NCBI GenBank assembly: GCA_027886185.1
Contig: WOAB01000093.1
Location: forward strand, 5,146,001-5,210,000
From: Rheum nobile
Taxonomy: Eukaryota > Streptophyta > Magnoliopsida > Caryophyllales > Polygonaceae
DNA: 64,000 bases
Direction: 5' to 3'
Shown: positions 21,075-32,354 of the stretch, in pieces
Numbering within the stretch: position 1 is the first letter of the stretch
Layout: every line of letters starts with the position of its first letter
Notes under the pieces: model-generated
Seen by the model: the letters and a program-made list of their open reading frames with translations, nothing else
What the model was told of the DNA's origin: nothing
The model's database searches: none
Made by a program: the position numbers and the translations under genes

Positions 21075-21881
21075 CTAGAGTGCGGCGTCGTAGTAGGGCT
21101 CGGGTCTGGCTCTCGGCATCACAAATCTCAGCAAGCATGGTTCGGATGCTAGAGCGGGCTTGGGTGCCTTGGTCATCATCATCGCGCGGACGACCGGATC
21201 TGGAGTCGACAACCTCGGAAGGGCCGGTGTAGGCACGTTGGGCACGTCGGGCTTGCGCGCGGGCTTGGAAGCATCGGGCTCGGGAGTGGGCGTGCTGGGG
21301 CATGGACCCGCTGCCATTGACAAGGGGGCTGCTGCTATAGTCGCGGTCGCGACTGTTGGGGCCGCGATCGCGACTTTTTTGGCTGCGGTCGCAGTTGTTG
21401 GGGCCGCGGTCGCGGCGGCTGCTGCAGCGGTCGCGGCGGCTGCTGCCGCGGTCGTGGCTTGTGCAGAAATGATATTTCTTGCTTCAGCGAGATGTGCTCG
21501 AAGCTCGGCGACCTCTGGTGCATGGGCCTCGTCGGTGGCCTGGTGAACGGCCAACGCTTGGCGCTTGGTAGTGGCTTCGTGTGCGACCGTTGGAACCGGT
21601 GACACGGGAGGGCGCTCAGAACGGCGCACGTGCGGGTGCTCAGGGTAGCGCACTGGGGCGTACTCACGGCGCGGTGGCGAGTTGTGTTGGCGCCTGGGCG
21701 GGTAGGATGGACGCCGGGGTGGAGAGTATGGGAGGCAAGATGGGGGGTCACAGTTGCGGCGCGGCGGGATATAGTCCAGATGGGCCTCATATAGACTCAC
21801 ACCATCAAACCATTCGTCGTCGTTCCACTCGTCGGCGAAGAGGTAGGGGTTGTAGGTCCACGGGAGGCGCCGATGAGCCAT
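21075..21881 (-). CDS. Arg/Pro-rich and Ala-rich protein of the non-autonomous element
   Basis: A 268-codon frame is open from ATG 21881 (MAHRRLPWTYNPYLFADEWN) to TAG at 21075. It has three parts. Residues 1-90 are rich in Arg, Pro and Tyr, with repeated PPRR words. The middle is a short helical stretch (APEVAELRAHLAEARNIISA). The last part is an Ala/Thr run (about residues 145-195) followed by a Pro/Ala linker ending PEPYYDAAL. The alanine run is encoded by GCGGTCGCGG-type repeats, including the exact 12-mer CCGCGGTCGCGG (21404-21415) found in a Tekay LTR. I recognise no domain. Its position just downstream of the primer binding site suggests a gag-like or packaging role (inference). Homology to known gag is not visible. 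Confidence 0.55.
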   Translation of the reverse strand: MAHRRLPWTYNPYLFADEWNDDEWFDGVSLYEAHLDYIPPRRNCDPPSCLPYSPPRRPSYPPRRQHNSPPRREYAPVRYPEHPHVRRSERPPVSPVPTVAHEATTKRQALAVHQATDEAHAPEVAELRAHLAEARNIISAQATTAAAAAATAAAAAATAAPTTATAAKKVAIAAPTVATATIAAAPLSMAAGPCPSTPTPEPDASKPARKPDVPNVPTPALPRLSTPDPVVRAMMMTKAPKPALASEPCLLRFVMPRARPEPYYDAAL

Positions 21882-22244
21882 GGGCGGGTGCTGGCTCGGC
21901 TAGGGTGATCTAGGGTGGCTAGGTTTTGGGCTAGGTGGCACGACTAGGAAGAAGGCCGAACTAGGGTTGCTAGGGGATGCGTCGGCTAGGGTTTGGGCAG
22001 CAGGGAAGGGTTCGCATTTTGGCCTTTTGAGGGGTCAAACGATATCCGTTTTGGGCGAATTTTATATGCCCGGACTTGTATCGAGAATCACTACAAGATT
22101 ATTACAGAAAATTACAGAAAGGACGAAAATTGTTTTGGAAGAAATCTGGACAGAAGTCGAGTTCGGTTTTGGGAGTTTTAATGGTGATGATGGGTAGGGA
22201 GAAAGGAAAGACACACCTCGTACCCCTTGCGCTCTGATACCAAT

Positions 22245-22797
22245 TGATACGATTCCAATGGCTCCGATCTCGTCTGTCGCTGGATCTAGGTAGGAAATGG
22301 TCTCGGATCCTTCTCTTGGTAACCGGATAAGTACGAACCACCGGGAAGGATGGTCTGCGGCTCTCTTATGCTCGCTTGGGCGAGGGTGGGGTGAGAGTGA
22401 AGGTTGTGTTTGTAAACCGTGACATGGTTCAATCGGGTCTAACCAGTTTTGTGACGCCGAGGCCTAAGGGGAGGAGTTCAACTCAACTACGAAGCTTAGG
22501 CATAAATTTCAACGTAACTAAAACGATTACAAGTGAAGGCTATATATAGCCAAAATAGTGCACGGCCTTGATGGGCCTTATTTAACCTAATGAGCCGAGT
22601 CCATACGCAGATGGGCTCACATACCAAAACAGGAAATAAACTAAAACTAGCAACTACTAAATAAGGAACTACTAAAAATGGAAAGTACTGAAATACATAG
22701 AAAAGTTAATTAAATAGGCTTGTCGGATGCCACAGGGGACGCCACAGTCTTGGTCTTCGGCGGCTCGCCGAAGCCTGGTTCAAGACTACCCAGGAGC
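22245..22797 (-). repeat. 5' LTR of the non-autonomous element
   Basis: Matches 20440-20998 throughout. It lacks exactly the outermost 6 bp, replaced by the Tekay-type LTR that begins at 22798. Confidence 0.8.
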
Positions 22798-23046
22798 TGT
22801 AATATCCCTCATTTTATAAGGGTATTTTGGAATTTTTCCAACTCCCGTATTACAAGTCGAATTAATTTCAGAGAAGTTCAGACATTCGGTAATATGTTTG
22901 ATCTCTGTAATATTTTTCCGAGTAATATAAAATACAGTTGACGTATTTTCGGGGTTAAATAGTCGTTCGTGTATGAATATATTTAACCCGGGGTTAAGAA
23001 GATTAACCCAAAGTCAAAACGGTCAAATAGGGTGAAGAATGGCCTT

Positions 23047-23153
23047 GACCGCACCCCGCGGTCAAGTGGCCGCACCCGCGGCGAAGGCCAAATTTGGAGG
23101 CGGCAACAGAGTCGCCACCGCACCCAGCGGCCACGCCACCGCACCCCGCGGTG
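23047..23153. repeat. GC-rich palindromes in LTR copy B, cluster I
   Basis: GACCGCACCCCGCGGTC (23047-23063), GGCCGCACCCGCGGC (23068-23082), a diverged copy near 23113, and CACCGCACCCCGCGGTG (23137-23153). The second palindrome recurs exactly in cluster II at 23550-23564 in the same LTR. Confidence 0.85.
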
Positions 23154-23907
23154 CAAGCCATCTTCGTCGCGATAAGATTTCTGAAAATCTTATCCTTGGC
23201 CGAGCAAGTTGCTCCACTTGTTGTTCCCTTGTTCCCAGCCGATCTCCTTGCTTGTCCCCTCTGAGGAAGCTCACTGATGGGCTATAAAAGGGGGTTGAAT
23301 TCAGAAGTCAAAGGGCTCTTCACCTTCCTCTTCTGTTTTCTCCTCTGAATTTCTCCATTGTTGTTCAAGCTTTTGAGCTTGGTGTGAGAAGGTGATCGAG
23401 ATACCTTTGAGTGATAAAAAGGTACTCCTAAGTGGTATTCAAAGGCCTAAGGTGTTGGGAGATCAAACCAAGAACGAATCAAAGTCGAACGAATTGATTT
23501 GGGTGAGTTCTCCATCGAAAATCTGTCACGACCTTCGCCACTGTAACCTGGCCGCACCCGCGGCGAGCCTTGTCCGAGTGTGTGTTCTTGGGTGTGTGGT
23601 CTTGGGCGAGGCTTGGCTCCTTCGATTCTTTTCATATTCTTTTAGATTCATATATGTGGATATTGAATCTAACTTAGGGTCTCGTTATGGGTCGTTTCTT
23701 AGGGATTTATAATCCAAGATCTGTCCCAGTTTTGGACCCAGGAACTCGTTGTCTCCAAGCTTTTCTTAAGCTTCTGCGGATCTAAGGCAAGTGGCGGTTC
23801 GCTCTTGCTCATCATTCCATATTTTAATTAATTATCAATTGTTTAGTTGTTAATTAATTTGGGATGATTTACTGTTTGCGTTGGGAATAGTTTTGTTAAA
23901 TGAATTG

Positions 23908-24085
23908 ATTAAAAAGATGATATTATAATAGGTTGTATATCTGTTAGAACAACGCTATTATATATGTGATTAAAAGATGATATTATAATAGGTTGTATAT
24001 CTGTTAGAACAACGCTATTATATATGTGATTAAAACATGATATTATACTAGGTTGTATATCTGTTAGAACAACGCTAGTATAGAT
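23908..24085 (+). repeat. 60-bp tandem triplication in LTR copy B
   Basis: Three near-identical 60-bp units carry GGTTGTATATCTGTTAGAAC. LTR copies C (near 42345) and E (near 60400) each have one unit. Confidence 0.9.
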
Positions 24086-24751
24086 ATATGTTTTTGATGT
24101 TGGCCATGATGGATGTGATGTGGATTATTACTGTGTTGAACTGTTAGTTAGCACGAGTATTCGTAGGAACGTTGGACTCGTTGAGGTCTAGTCGTTTCTT
24201 GATAATTATTGGTTGAGAGGGCATCGGAGACCCTGACACCAACCGGCGGATCATGATCGTCCTCTATCTGAGTATAGAGGTAGTGCACTTAGCTAGTGTC
24301 ACAAACGTTGGGAAGGATTCCCGTCGATATATGTCCCTCATGACGAAACATATATCTAAAAGCTTATAACGTGATGTGTGTTTTGGAATTAAATAAGGTA
24401 AGTGTCGTTGTCGCACATGATTAATATACCCTTGGGCGAGTAATGCAGCTAGGCAATAGTGCAACTAGGAAATCTCGTCTTGACTTTGATCAGAGTAAAG
24501 TTCTCTTTCCAATCTGGATTCGCCTTGGGCGGTGAGGTTGGTCGTGAGCCGAATCATCAAGTCATTTTTTAACACTTGTATGATATTATTAATGTTCCCT
24601 AACATTTGTCATGTTTCCGATAAGGCTCATTTCGTTGGAGTCTTCTTTTGGGATTGATTTCTGTGAGACTTGGTCTTTCAGAATCTTCTCTTGATCATGC
24701 CTCTTCATATGTTTCAGTAGAGTATGGTGGTTGACTATCGTTATCGGTTTT

Positions 24752-25665
24752 TGTTGAATTCCTTAGGTTTTGATAGTAACAAACATTCAACTAACCTGGG
24801 TACTAAGTGTTTCAGGAACAAAGACAGTTGTCTCAGGGAACCATTGCAGCAAAGGATCGCGGGGAGGAACAAAGCTCTGTTCATGTGCTTTGTTACCCAG
24901 CAAGGAACTGAAGCGACGAACGAGATCGAAGCTGCGGATGGAAAGAAGAAATCCAGCGTGACAATTATGGAAACAAATCAAAGAAGAATCACGCGGTCAA
25001 GGATTGAAGACTTCGGCTGGAAGGATCTAGCCGTTGGAGAAGATTTGGAGAGAGAAGCCCGATTCCTTATCTTAGGGAATCTTTCCTTAGATAAGTGAAT
25101 TGGAGAGAGAAGAATCATATCTCATTCGATTATATTAATTTCGGGAATTCCTTCCTTGATTAATATAGACGGTTGGGATATTATTCCTCCATCAAATCCT
25201 ATCTTCTTATAACCTTATTTGTAAAGATCTTATCTTGTTACAATTAGGGTTTTGCCGTGTTGTATTTATTAGAAGTATGGATTCATTTCTAAGTAACCAT
25301 GACGACGGAAAACAGAGAGAACGAAAAAGAGAAAGAAAAGAAGTGAGGTGTGTGTAAGTCTTTGAGGGTTGAGTTCGATTCATCGTTATAGAAGAGTCTT
25401 CGAGTCTAGCTGGTTGTTTAGAGGTCGAAGTCCAGGATACAAGTGTAATCGAACAAGAAATCAATAAGACAAGTACACGCTTCAAAATCCTCTCAAGCGA
25501 AAGCTTGAAGGAAGTGGTTTTTCCTTGAGAAGCTAGTTTTGCTAATCAGGGTTTCCACTATACATCGTGAGTTCGTTCGTTATATTTCTTGCTATTTTTA
25601 ATCCGCTGCAACTTATGTGGGAACAAAGCTTTTGTTCCCTCAGACGTAACTCTAACGATCCAACA
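24752..25665 (+). repeat. SIRE-like element 1, 5' LTR
   Basis: 914 bp, TGTTGAATTCC...ACGATCCAACA, followed by the initiator-Met primer binding site. Confidence 0.92.
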
Positions 25666-25726
25666 ATTGGTATCAGAGCCTGGTGCTCTAGATTGTTCGT
25701 TTTTAGTTACAGATTTTGCAGGAAAG

Positions 25727-28700
25727 ATGTCATCAGGAAATGCCTTGGATGGAGACTCCCGAGAAGGTGATGTAGATGTGGTTCTCATCACTCAAGCCAT
25801 GAAGAAGATATGGTCTCGAAACAAAGGCATTAAGGGTTCGGTCATGGTTCACAATGACATGAAGGAGGTCGTCTGCTTCCACTGTTATGACAACGGACAC
25901 TTCGCCAAAAACTGCCTCAACAAAGCGGCAGGTTCTCCTCAGACCCGGAAAGAGGAACAAGCAAAGGGTGTGAAGTGGAGTGACTACAACTCAGATGATG
26001 AAGCATCTCCTCTCTCAAAGGATATTTGTTTGATGAGCTCAAAAGATCACAACATATTAGAAGATGGTGCTCATAAATCCGAGGAGGAAGCAAGGAAAGG
26101 CTCTTGGCACCTTGACAGTGCATGCTCAAGTCACATGACAGGGAACAGTGAGTGGTTCACCTCTCTTCAGCCAGCCTCAGGGGCATCGATAACTTTTGGA
26201 AACAAAAGTAAGGGTGAGGTTTGTGATATCGGTAAAGTAAGACTCTCCAAACACATCACTGTGAATAACGTAAATCTAGTGAATAATCTCAAATTTGACC
26301 TGTTTAGTGTGGATCAACTATGCCAAAACAGAAAAAATAGAGTAGTCTTTACCACCGATGATTGTCATGTTGAGTGTCTAAGTACAAGGAAAATCTTACT
26401 CAAAGGGATCTGCGACAATAACGTTTACAAGATCGACCCTGCTTTCATCCCTGACAAAGACCTTTGTCTGTCGTCTATTGCTGGGACAACAGACTTGTGG
26501 CACAAATGCTTTGGACATGCTAGCCTTCAACTCCTTTCCAAACTTCACAGACAAGAGCTGGTGAACGGTCTCCCTAAGGTTGAAGCTATGAGAAATGATG
26601 TGTATGATGCATGCATCAAAGGAAAACAAGTCAGATCCTCTTTGAAGTCAAAAAGGGATGTAAGTACTACTCGTCCTCTGGAATTAGTCCACATGGATCT
26701 TTGTGGGCCAATGCGCACGAAGAGCCGTGGGGGAAATGCATATGTCTTTGTTATTGTTGATGACTATTCCAGCTACACATGGACTCTATTTATCTCATCA
26801 AAGGATGAAGTGTTCGCTGAGTTTGAGTCCTGGCTTAAGGCAGCCGAAAGGAGCACTGGACATTCCTTGGGGTCTATTCGCACTGATCATGGAACAGAAT
26901 TCGAGAACTCACAGTTCCTATCCGTCTGTAGGAACATAGGTATTAACCACAACTTCTCTGCTCCCAGGACCCCACAGCAAAACGGGGTTATGGAAAGGAA
27001 GAACAGGACTCTGGAAGACATGACGCGTACCCTCCTCATCTCAAGTGGTCTTCCTAGGAGTTTCTGGGCCGAAGCTCTGAATGCTGCTTGTTACGTTCTG
27101 AATAGAGCAACCATTCGTCCTCTCCTGAACAAAACTGCCTATGAGCTTCTTAAGGGAAGGAAACCTAATGTGTCTCATTTGCGCACATTTGGTTGCAAGT
27201 GCTTCATCCACAACAACGGGAAAGATTCTCTTGGGAAGTTCGATCCCAGGAGTGATGAAGGAACTTTTGTAGGATACTCTCAGCAAAGCAAGGCTTACAA
27301 AGTATTCAACAAGAAAACCAGAAAGGTAGAGGAAAGCATTCATGTAGTGTTTGATGAATCAGTTATGGCTGGTAACAATGTGCAGGAACAATCAGGCAGT
27401 GTTCCCTCCAATACCGAGCTATCCGAAGATGATTTCTTTCAGCTTGTAGAAAGCAATGTCGGTTATGGGACCTCTCAAGATCAAGAAACTCAGAATGATC
27501 CTTCAACACCGAGAACTCCCAACTCCGCCAACTCAGATGGAAATGAAGAAAATGCTCACCCACCAGAAACACCTCAGGTACCTCAGGGGGAACAGAGCCC
27601 AAGTCACGGCACAACGGAGCCCTCTGAGGACATCTCTAATGCTGACAGAACTGGAGATTTCAGTCCTAATACTGATGAAACTGTTGGTGAAAGCTCAAAT
27701 GCTGGCAACGCTAATTCAGAGGAGTTCGACGTCAACAATCTCCAAGTTCCAAACTACCAGCAAAAGTGGGCTCATCCAGTCAAACTAATCGTCACAGACT
27801 ATAGAAAGGGAGCACCTCAAAGCACTCGCTCTTCCCTACATAACTTTTGTGCTTTCAATGCTTTTATCTCTTTACAAGAACCTAAAATCGTAGAAGAAGC
27901 ATTGAAGGATCCTGACTGGATAAACGCTATGCAAGAAGAACTTCATCAGTTCGAAAGGAACAAGGTTTGGCGGTTAGTTCCTCATCCAAGAAACAGAACA
28001 GTGATAGGAACCAAATGGGTGTTCAGGAACAAGCTGGATGATCAAGGTCAAGTCACAAGGAACAAAGCAAGGCTGGTGGTGAAAGGTTAAAACCAGCAGG
28101 AAGGCATCGACTATGATGAGACCTTTGCTCCAGTTGACAGGTTAGAAGCAATAAGACTCCTAATTGCCTATTCCTCTTTCCATGGATTCAAGCTGCAACA
28201 AATGGATGTCAAGACCGCCTTCTTGAATGGAGTTCTCAAGGAGGAAGTCTATGTGGAGCAAACTCCCGGCTTTGAGGACACCACCCAACCCGACCATGTC
28301 TATATTCTAGACAAAGCTTTGTACGGTCTCAAGCAAGCCCCGAGGGCCTGGTATGAAAGGCTCTCACAGTTCCTTCTGACGCACGGATACGTTCGTGGAA
28401 AGGTCGACAAGACATTGTTCCTTCTGAAGGAAGGAAAGCATATTCTGGTGGTACAAGTCTACGTGGATGATATCATCTTTGGCTCTATAGATGATAAACT
28501 GGTTCAGAAATTCTCTAAGCTAATGGCCAGTGAATTCGAGATGAGCATGGTTGGAGAACTCAAGTTCTTCTTAGGTCTTCAAGTCTCTTAGGGGGATGAG
28601 GGAACCAAGGTGAATCAACAGAAATATCTAAGGGAATGTGTCAAAAAGTTTGGAATGTCTGACGCAAGACCCTTCACCACTCCCATCTCTCCAAACAACC

Positions 28701-29397
28701 CAATGGGAAAAGACGAACATGAACAGGGAATTGATCCATCTCTCTACCGAGGAATCATAGGTTCGCTTCTCTATCTCACTGCTAGTAGACCTGATATTAT
28801 GTACAATGTATGTCTTTGTGCTCGTTTTTAGGCCGATCCCAAAGAAACACATCTCAAAGCAGTGAAGAGGATTCTGAGATACTTAAAGGGAACAGATGAT
28901 CTATGTCTGTGGTATCCAAGGGGAGGAAGCCTCGATCTAGTCGGATACACAGATGCTGACTTCGCAGGGAACAAAGTGGATAGAAAATCAACATCAGGAA
29001 TGGCTCAGTTCCTTGGGCCGTGTTTAGTTTCCTGACGGTCAAAGAAGCAGAACTCCGTCGCTCTATCCACTGCAGAAGCTGAATACATAGCCGCCGCTGC
29101 TTGTTGCACACAACTCCTATGGCTTAAACAACAACTCAGCGACTACGGTATTCTTCTTAACTTTATTCCCATTCTCTGTGATAATACCAGTGCCATAAAT
29201 ATCTCCAAGAATCCGGTGCACGTACCAAGCACATCGAGATAAGACACCACTTCTTACGTGACTGTTTGGAGAAAGGGTTGGTGACAATAGACTTTTGTGG
29301 AACTAAGGATCAAATTGCTGACATCTTCACCAAGGGTCTAAACAGGGAACCCTTCGAACAGTTCTGTATGGAACTAGGTATGATCTCTCTAAACTAA
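25727..29397 (+). pseudogene. SIRE-like element 1 gag-pol, gag-deleted and broken
   Basis: The frame opens at ATG 25727. Only the first few gag codons and the first zinc knuckle (CFHCYDNGHFAKNC) remain: most of gag and the second knuckle, both present in element 2, are deleted. Protease follows (WHLDSACSSHMTGN), then GAG-pre-integrase, with the zinc-binding Cys changed in VYDACIKG (element 2 keeps VCDAC). The integrase core keeps Asp (VHMDLCGP), Asp (RTDHGTEFEN) and Glu (VMERKNRT). RT has YVDDIIFGS, and RNase H has TDADFAG and STAEAEY. Stops interrupt one frame: TAA 28088-28090, TAG 28589-28591, TAG 28829-28831, TGA 29033-29035. A 7-bp deletion near 29218 shifts the last segment, which ends TAA at 29395-29397. 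Confidence 0.9.
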
Positions 29398-30914
29398 ATG
29401 TCTATTTGTTCTGTTCCCTCGATGATTGGCTAAATTACATGGTAAAGTGTGAAAGATTAATCATCATGTCTTGATCTGCATTCACTCTCTTGATCATTTA
29501 TTGAACGCCTTGCTTAGACTCATGCTAATACTTCACTAATGTGCAAAATTGCATGCATGATTCTCTATGCTATCTTGTTAATACATGATTCAGCTTTCTT
29601 TCGGCCTAAAATAGTCAACTTGATGCATTGATCCCTCATTATAAGCCCAAATTATTGTTGATTCTACAGCCTATCCTAGCCATCATGCTTGATGCTTCCT
29701 ATGAGCCTCTCTTTTCATCCACATCTGGGAGCCTCTCATTCATGATTAAACATTATTAAAAATTCCCGTATATATTTATGTGTGATGTTCTTTGTACCTT
29801 CTCTGGTAACATTACCCCCGCATCACACTCCTCTACTTTTTCGGAAAGTCGAGAATATGAATTGTCGCCTCTGTGGTCTGTGGCTGGGATTTGACAGGTA
29901 TGATGTGTAATGATGGCTTGCAACTGCTTGAGAAATGTTCGTGCATAAAAGTTGATGTGGTGGTTGCGTGATGGTTGTTGCGCTTGAGATTTTATGGGAT
30001 TTGATGGATTTGGACAGAATCTTTTGCAAGATCTATTTTTGGAAGATATCTTATTGGTTGTGTGATTATAGACAGAAAAAGAAGGAAAGTTACCTTATCG
30101 CTCCCTTGTACTGTTCCCAAAAAAAAAAAAAAAAACTGGAACACTCCAAGGTACACAAAGAAGCGGGCAATGGATCCTTCTTCTACTGGTTGTTGGAAGC
30201 TTGTAACCTACACAAGGAGTAGTTTGTGTTACAAGAAGGTGTTGGTTGGGTCAAGGTTAGACGTGAGATGGAAGCTGGTGTGGAGGAAGAAGAGTCTGAA
30301 GGTGCAGACTCTGAGGGGGAACAAAAGGTGGAATCTGATTTGAGGAATGACCGTGAGAAGTTTGTATCGCGCAATATCTCTGTTGGCAGAACAACAAAGG
30401 CGTCTTACAGAGTAAGTGAATGCCTAAATTGCTATTCATATTTCAGCTCCCTCTGCAGGCACCAGTGGTGCTTGATTCGTCCTTCTCTGGCTAACCAATC
30501 CGTCTTTTGTTCCCAGCACATCTTCCCCTACTACTTTGCTTTTCTTTGCTTCTGTTCCATGTGTTTGCAATGATTGGCATGTTAATCATATGTGTTACAT
30601 GTGCTCATTTTGTTGTTGTCTTTACATGCAGTCTATGTTTGTGCGTTTCAATCTAATGCAAAAGGGGTTGTTTTGCTTATCCTGCTGTGGTCTTTTTCTC
30701 TCTATCTCTTTACTTATGTTTTTGATGATGCCAAACGGGGGAAAATGACAGGTAGATTTGGTTAAGGGGGAACAGAACATGGTTTCATATGTTGCTGAGT
30801 TGAGGGGGAACTATTATCGCTTGTGTGCAGAACTTTTCTCCATACAACTGTCTTTATCTCTTATGTGAATGTTTTATTGTCAAGGATGTTTGTCACCATC
30901 AAAAAGGGGGAATT
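29398..30914 (+). other. Region between pol and 3' LTR of SIRE-like element 1
   Basis: 1.5 kb without a long ORF. It includes an A-run at 30119-30136, an acidic frame near 30226-30430 (EAGVEEEESEGADSEGEQK), and a hydrophobic-coding stretch near 30520-30720. The same order of features is seen in element 2 (48382-49657). In SIRE elements this place can hold an env-like gene; no intact one is visible here. Confidence 0.5.
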
Positions 30915-31828
30915 TGTTGAATTCCTTAGGTTTTGATAGTAACAAACATTCAACTAATCTGGGTACTAAGTGTTTCAGGAACAAAGACAGTTGTCTCAGG
31001 GAACCATTGCAACAAAGAATCGCGGGGAGGAACAAAGCTCTGTTCATGTGCTTTGTTACCCAGCAAGGAACTGAAGCGACGAACGAGATCGAAGCTGCGG
31101 ATGGAAAGAAGAAATCCAGCGTGACAATTATGGAAACAAATCAAAGAAGAATCACACGGTCAAGTATTGAAGACTTCGGCTGGAAGGATCTAGCCGTTGG
31201 AGAAGATTTGGAGAGAGAAGCCCGATTCCTTATCTTAGGGAATCTTTCCTTAGATAAGTGAATTGGAGAGAGAAGAATCATATCTCATCCGATTATATTA
31301 ATTTTGGGAATTCCTTCCTTGATTAATATAGACGGCTGTGATATTATTCCTCCAGCAAATCCTATCTTCTTATAACCTTATTTGGAAAGATCTTATCTTG
31401 TTACAATTAGGGTTTTGCCGTGTTGTATTTATTAGAAGTATGGGTTCATTTCTAAGTAACCACAACAATGGAAAACAGAGAGAACAAAAAAGAGAAAGAA
31501 AAGAAGTGAAGTGTGTGTAAGTCTTTGAGGGTTGAGTTCGATTCATCGTTGTAGAAGAGTCTTTGAGTCTAGCTGGTTGTTTAGAGGTCGAAGTCCAGGA
31601 TACAAGTGTAATCGAACAAGAAATCAATAAGACAAGTATACGCTTCAAAATCCTCTCAAGCGGAAGCTTGAAGGTAGTGGTTTTTCCTTGAGAAGCTAGT
31701 TTTGCTAATCAGGGTTTCCACTATACATCGTGAGTTCGTTCGTTATCTTTCTTGCTATTTTTAATCCGCTGCAACTTATGTGGGAATAAAGCTTTTGTTC
31801 CCTCAGACGTAACTCTAACGATCCAACA
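30915..31828 (+). repeat. SIRE-like element 1, 3' LTR
   Basis: 914 bp, partner of 24752-25665; followed by the GTTTT duplication. Confidence 0.92.
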
Positions 31829-32354
31829 GTTTTGATTCGAGGAGTGATGAGTCTAACCTAATACGACTACTTCGAACCACTCTGCTTTGTACCCTTGCAT
31901 AGTCTTTCATTAGACTAACCAACCGTAATTGTTCTCTGCATGGTTGGCTGGTGTCATCCGTTCGATTCGGCACATCAGATAAGTTGCCATTCCGTGAAGG
32001 CTAGAACGACTATAGAGGCGAACGGTGTTTTGACAAGTTTATTCATGTTAAGATCCTTGGCGGGTGATCATTGCGATCAAGACCCTTTTGTTGGTTATTT
32101 AAAGTCTTCCGCTGTGTTAAATATGTTTTGTGTAAAGACTTCCGCTGTAATGAGCCTGATTTTGTATTTCGGTTGCATTTTAGATTATGGATGTAATGTC
32201 GAAATAATGATTTTAATCGAAGGTTATGATACTTTGTATCATAATTGTTGTTTGATGATTTATATCAACTGGTAAAGCCTTGGGTGACATCGGACAGAAC
32301 GTCTGAGGTCACTGGCGGTAATGCCTTCAAGGTTATATATTTGGGGGTGTTACA

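Larger units (their letters stand above)
20440..22797 (-). mobile_element. Non-autonomous LTR retroelement with one ORF
   Basis: Direct LTRs lie at 20440-20998 (559 bp) and 22245-22797 (553 bp; the last 6 bp, GCATCA, are missing where the next LTR begins). The primer binding site is TGGTATCAGAGC (initiator tRNA-Met type) at 22242-22231. A purine tract (AAGGGAGGGAGAA on the minus strand) precedes the 3' LTR at 20998. The internal region is only about 1.25 kb and holds one ORF. There is no protease, RT or integrase, so it must move by borrowed enzymes. Confidence 0.75.
24752..31828 (+). mobile_element. SIRE/Tork-like Ty1/copia element 1 (7077 bp)
   Basis: Two 914-bp LTRs (24752-25665, 30915-31828) are flanked by GTTTT (24747-24751 and 31829-31833). 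The primer binding site TGGTATCAGAGC is at 25668-25679, and the purine tract AAAAAGGGGGAATT is just before the 3' LTR. The order protease-integrase-RT-RNase H is copia-type. A long region between pol and the 3' LTR and a second GATGATGCCAAACGGGGG motif (30724-30743) resemble SIRE-lineage elements (tentative). The LTRs differ at about 25 sites by eye. Confidence 0.9.
22798..32354 (+). repeat. Tekay-type LTR (copy B), interrupted by a SIRE-like element
   Basis: The LTR is in two parts: 22798-24751, starting TGTAATATCCCTC, and 31834-32354, ending TTTGGGGGTGTTACA. Together they are about 2.47 kb, as expected for this family. The parts join at GTTTT|GATTCGAGGAG in agreement with the uninterrupted copy at 43021-43050. 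No internal region adjoins it. The outer flanks (GGAGC left, CTTCA right) do not match, so it is a solo or rearranged LTR without a readable target duplication. Confidence 0.85.

Noticed and set aside
21160..21546. Plus-strand Ala/Val-rich ORF (128 codons)
   Set aside because: It mirrors the GC repeats of the minus-strand ORF; the minus-strand frame is longer and correctly placed between primer site and purine tract.
28589..28591. TAG GGG in SIRE-like element 1 as a readthrough stop
   Set aside because: It falls in the middle of RT and several other stops follow; ordinary CAG-to-TAG decay is enough.
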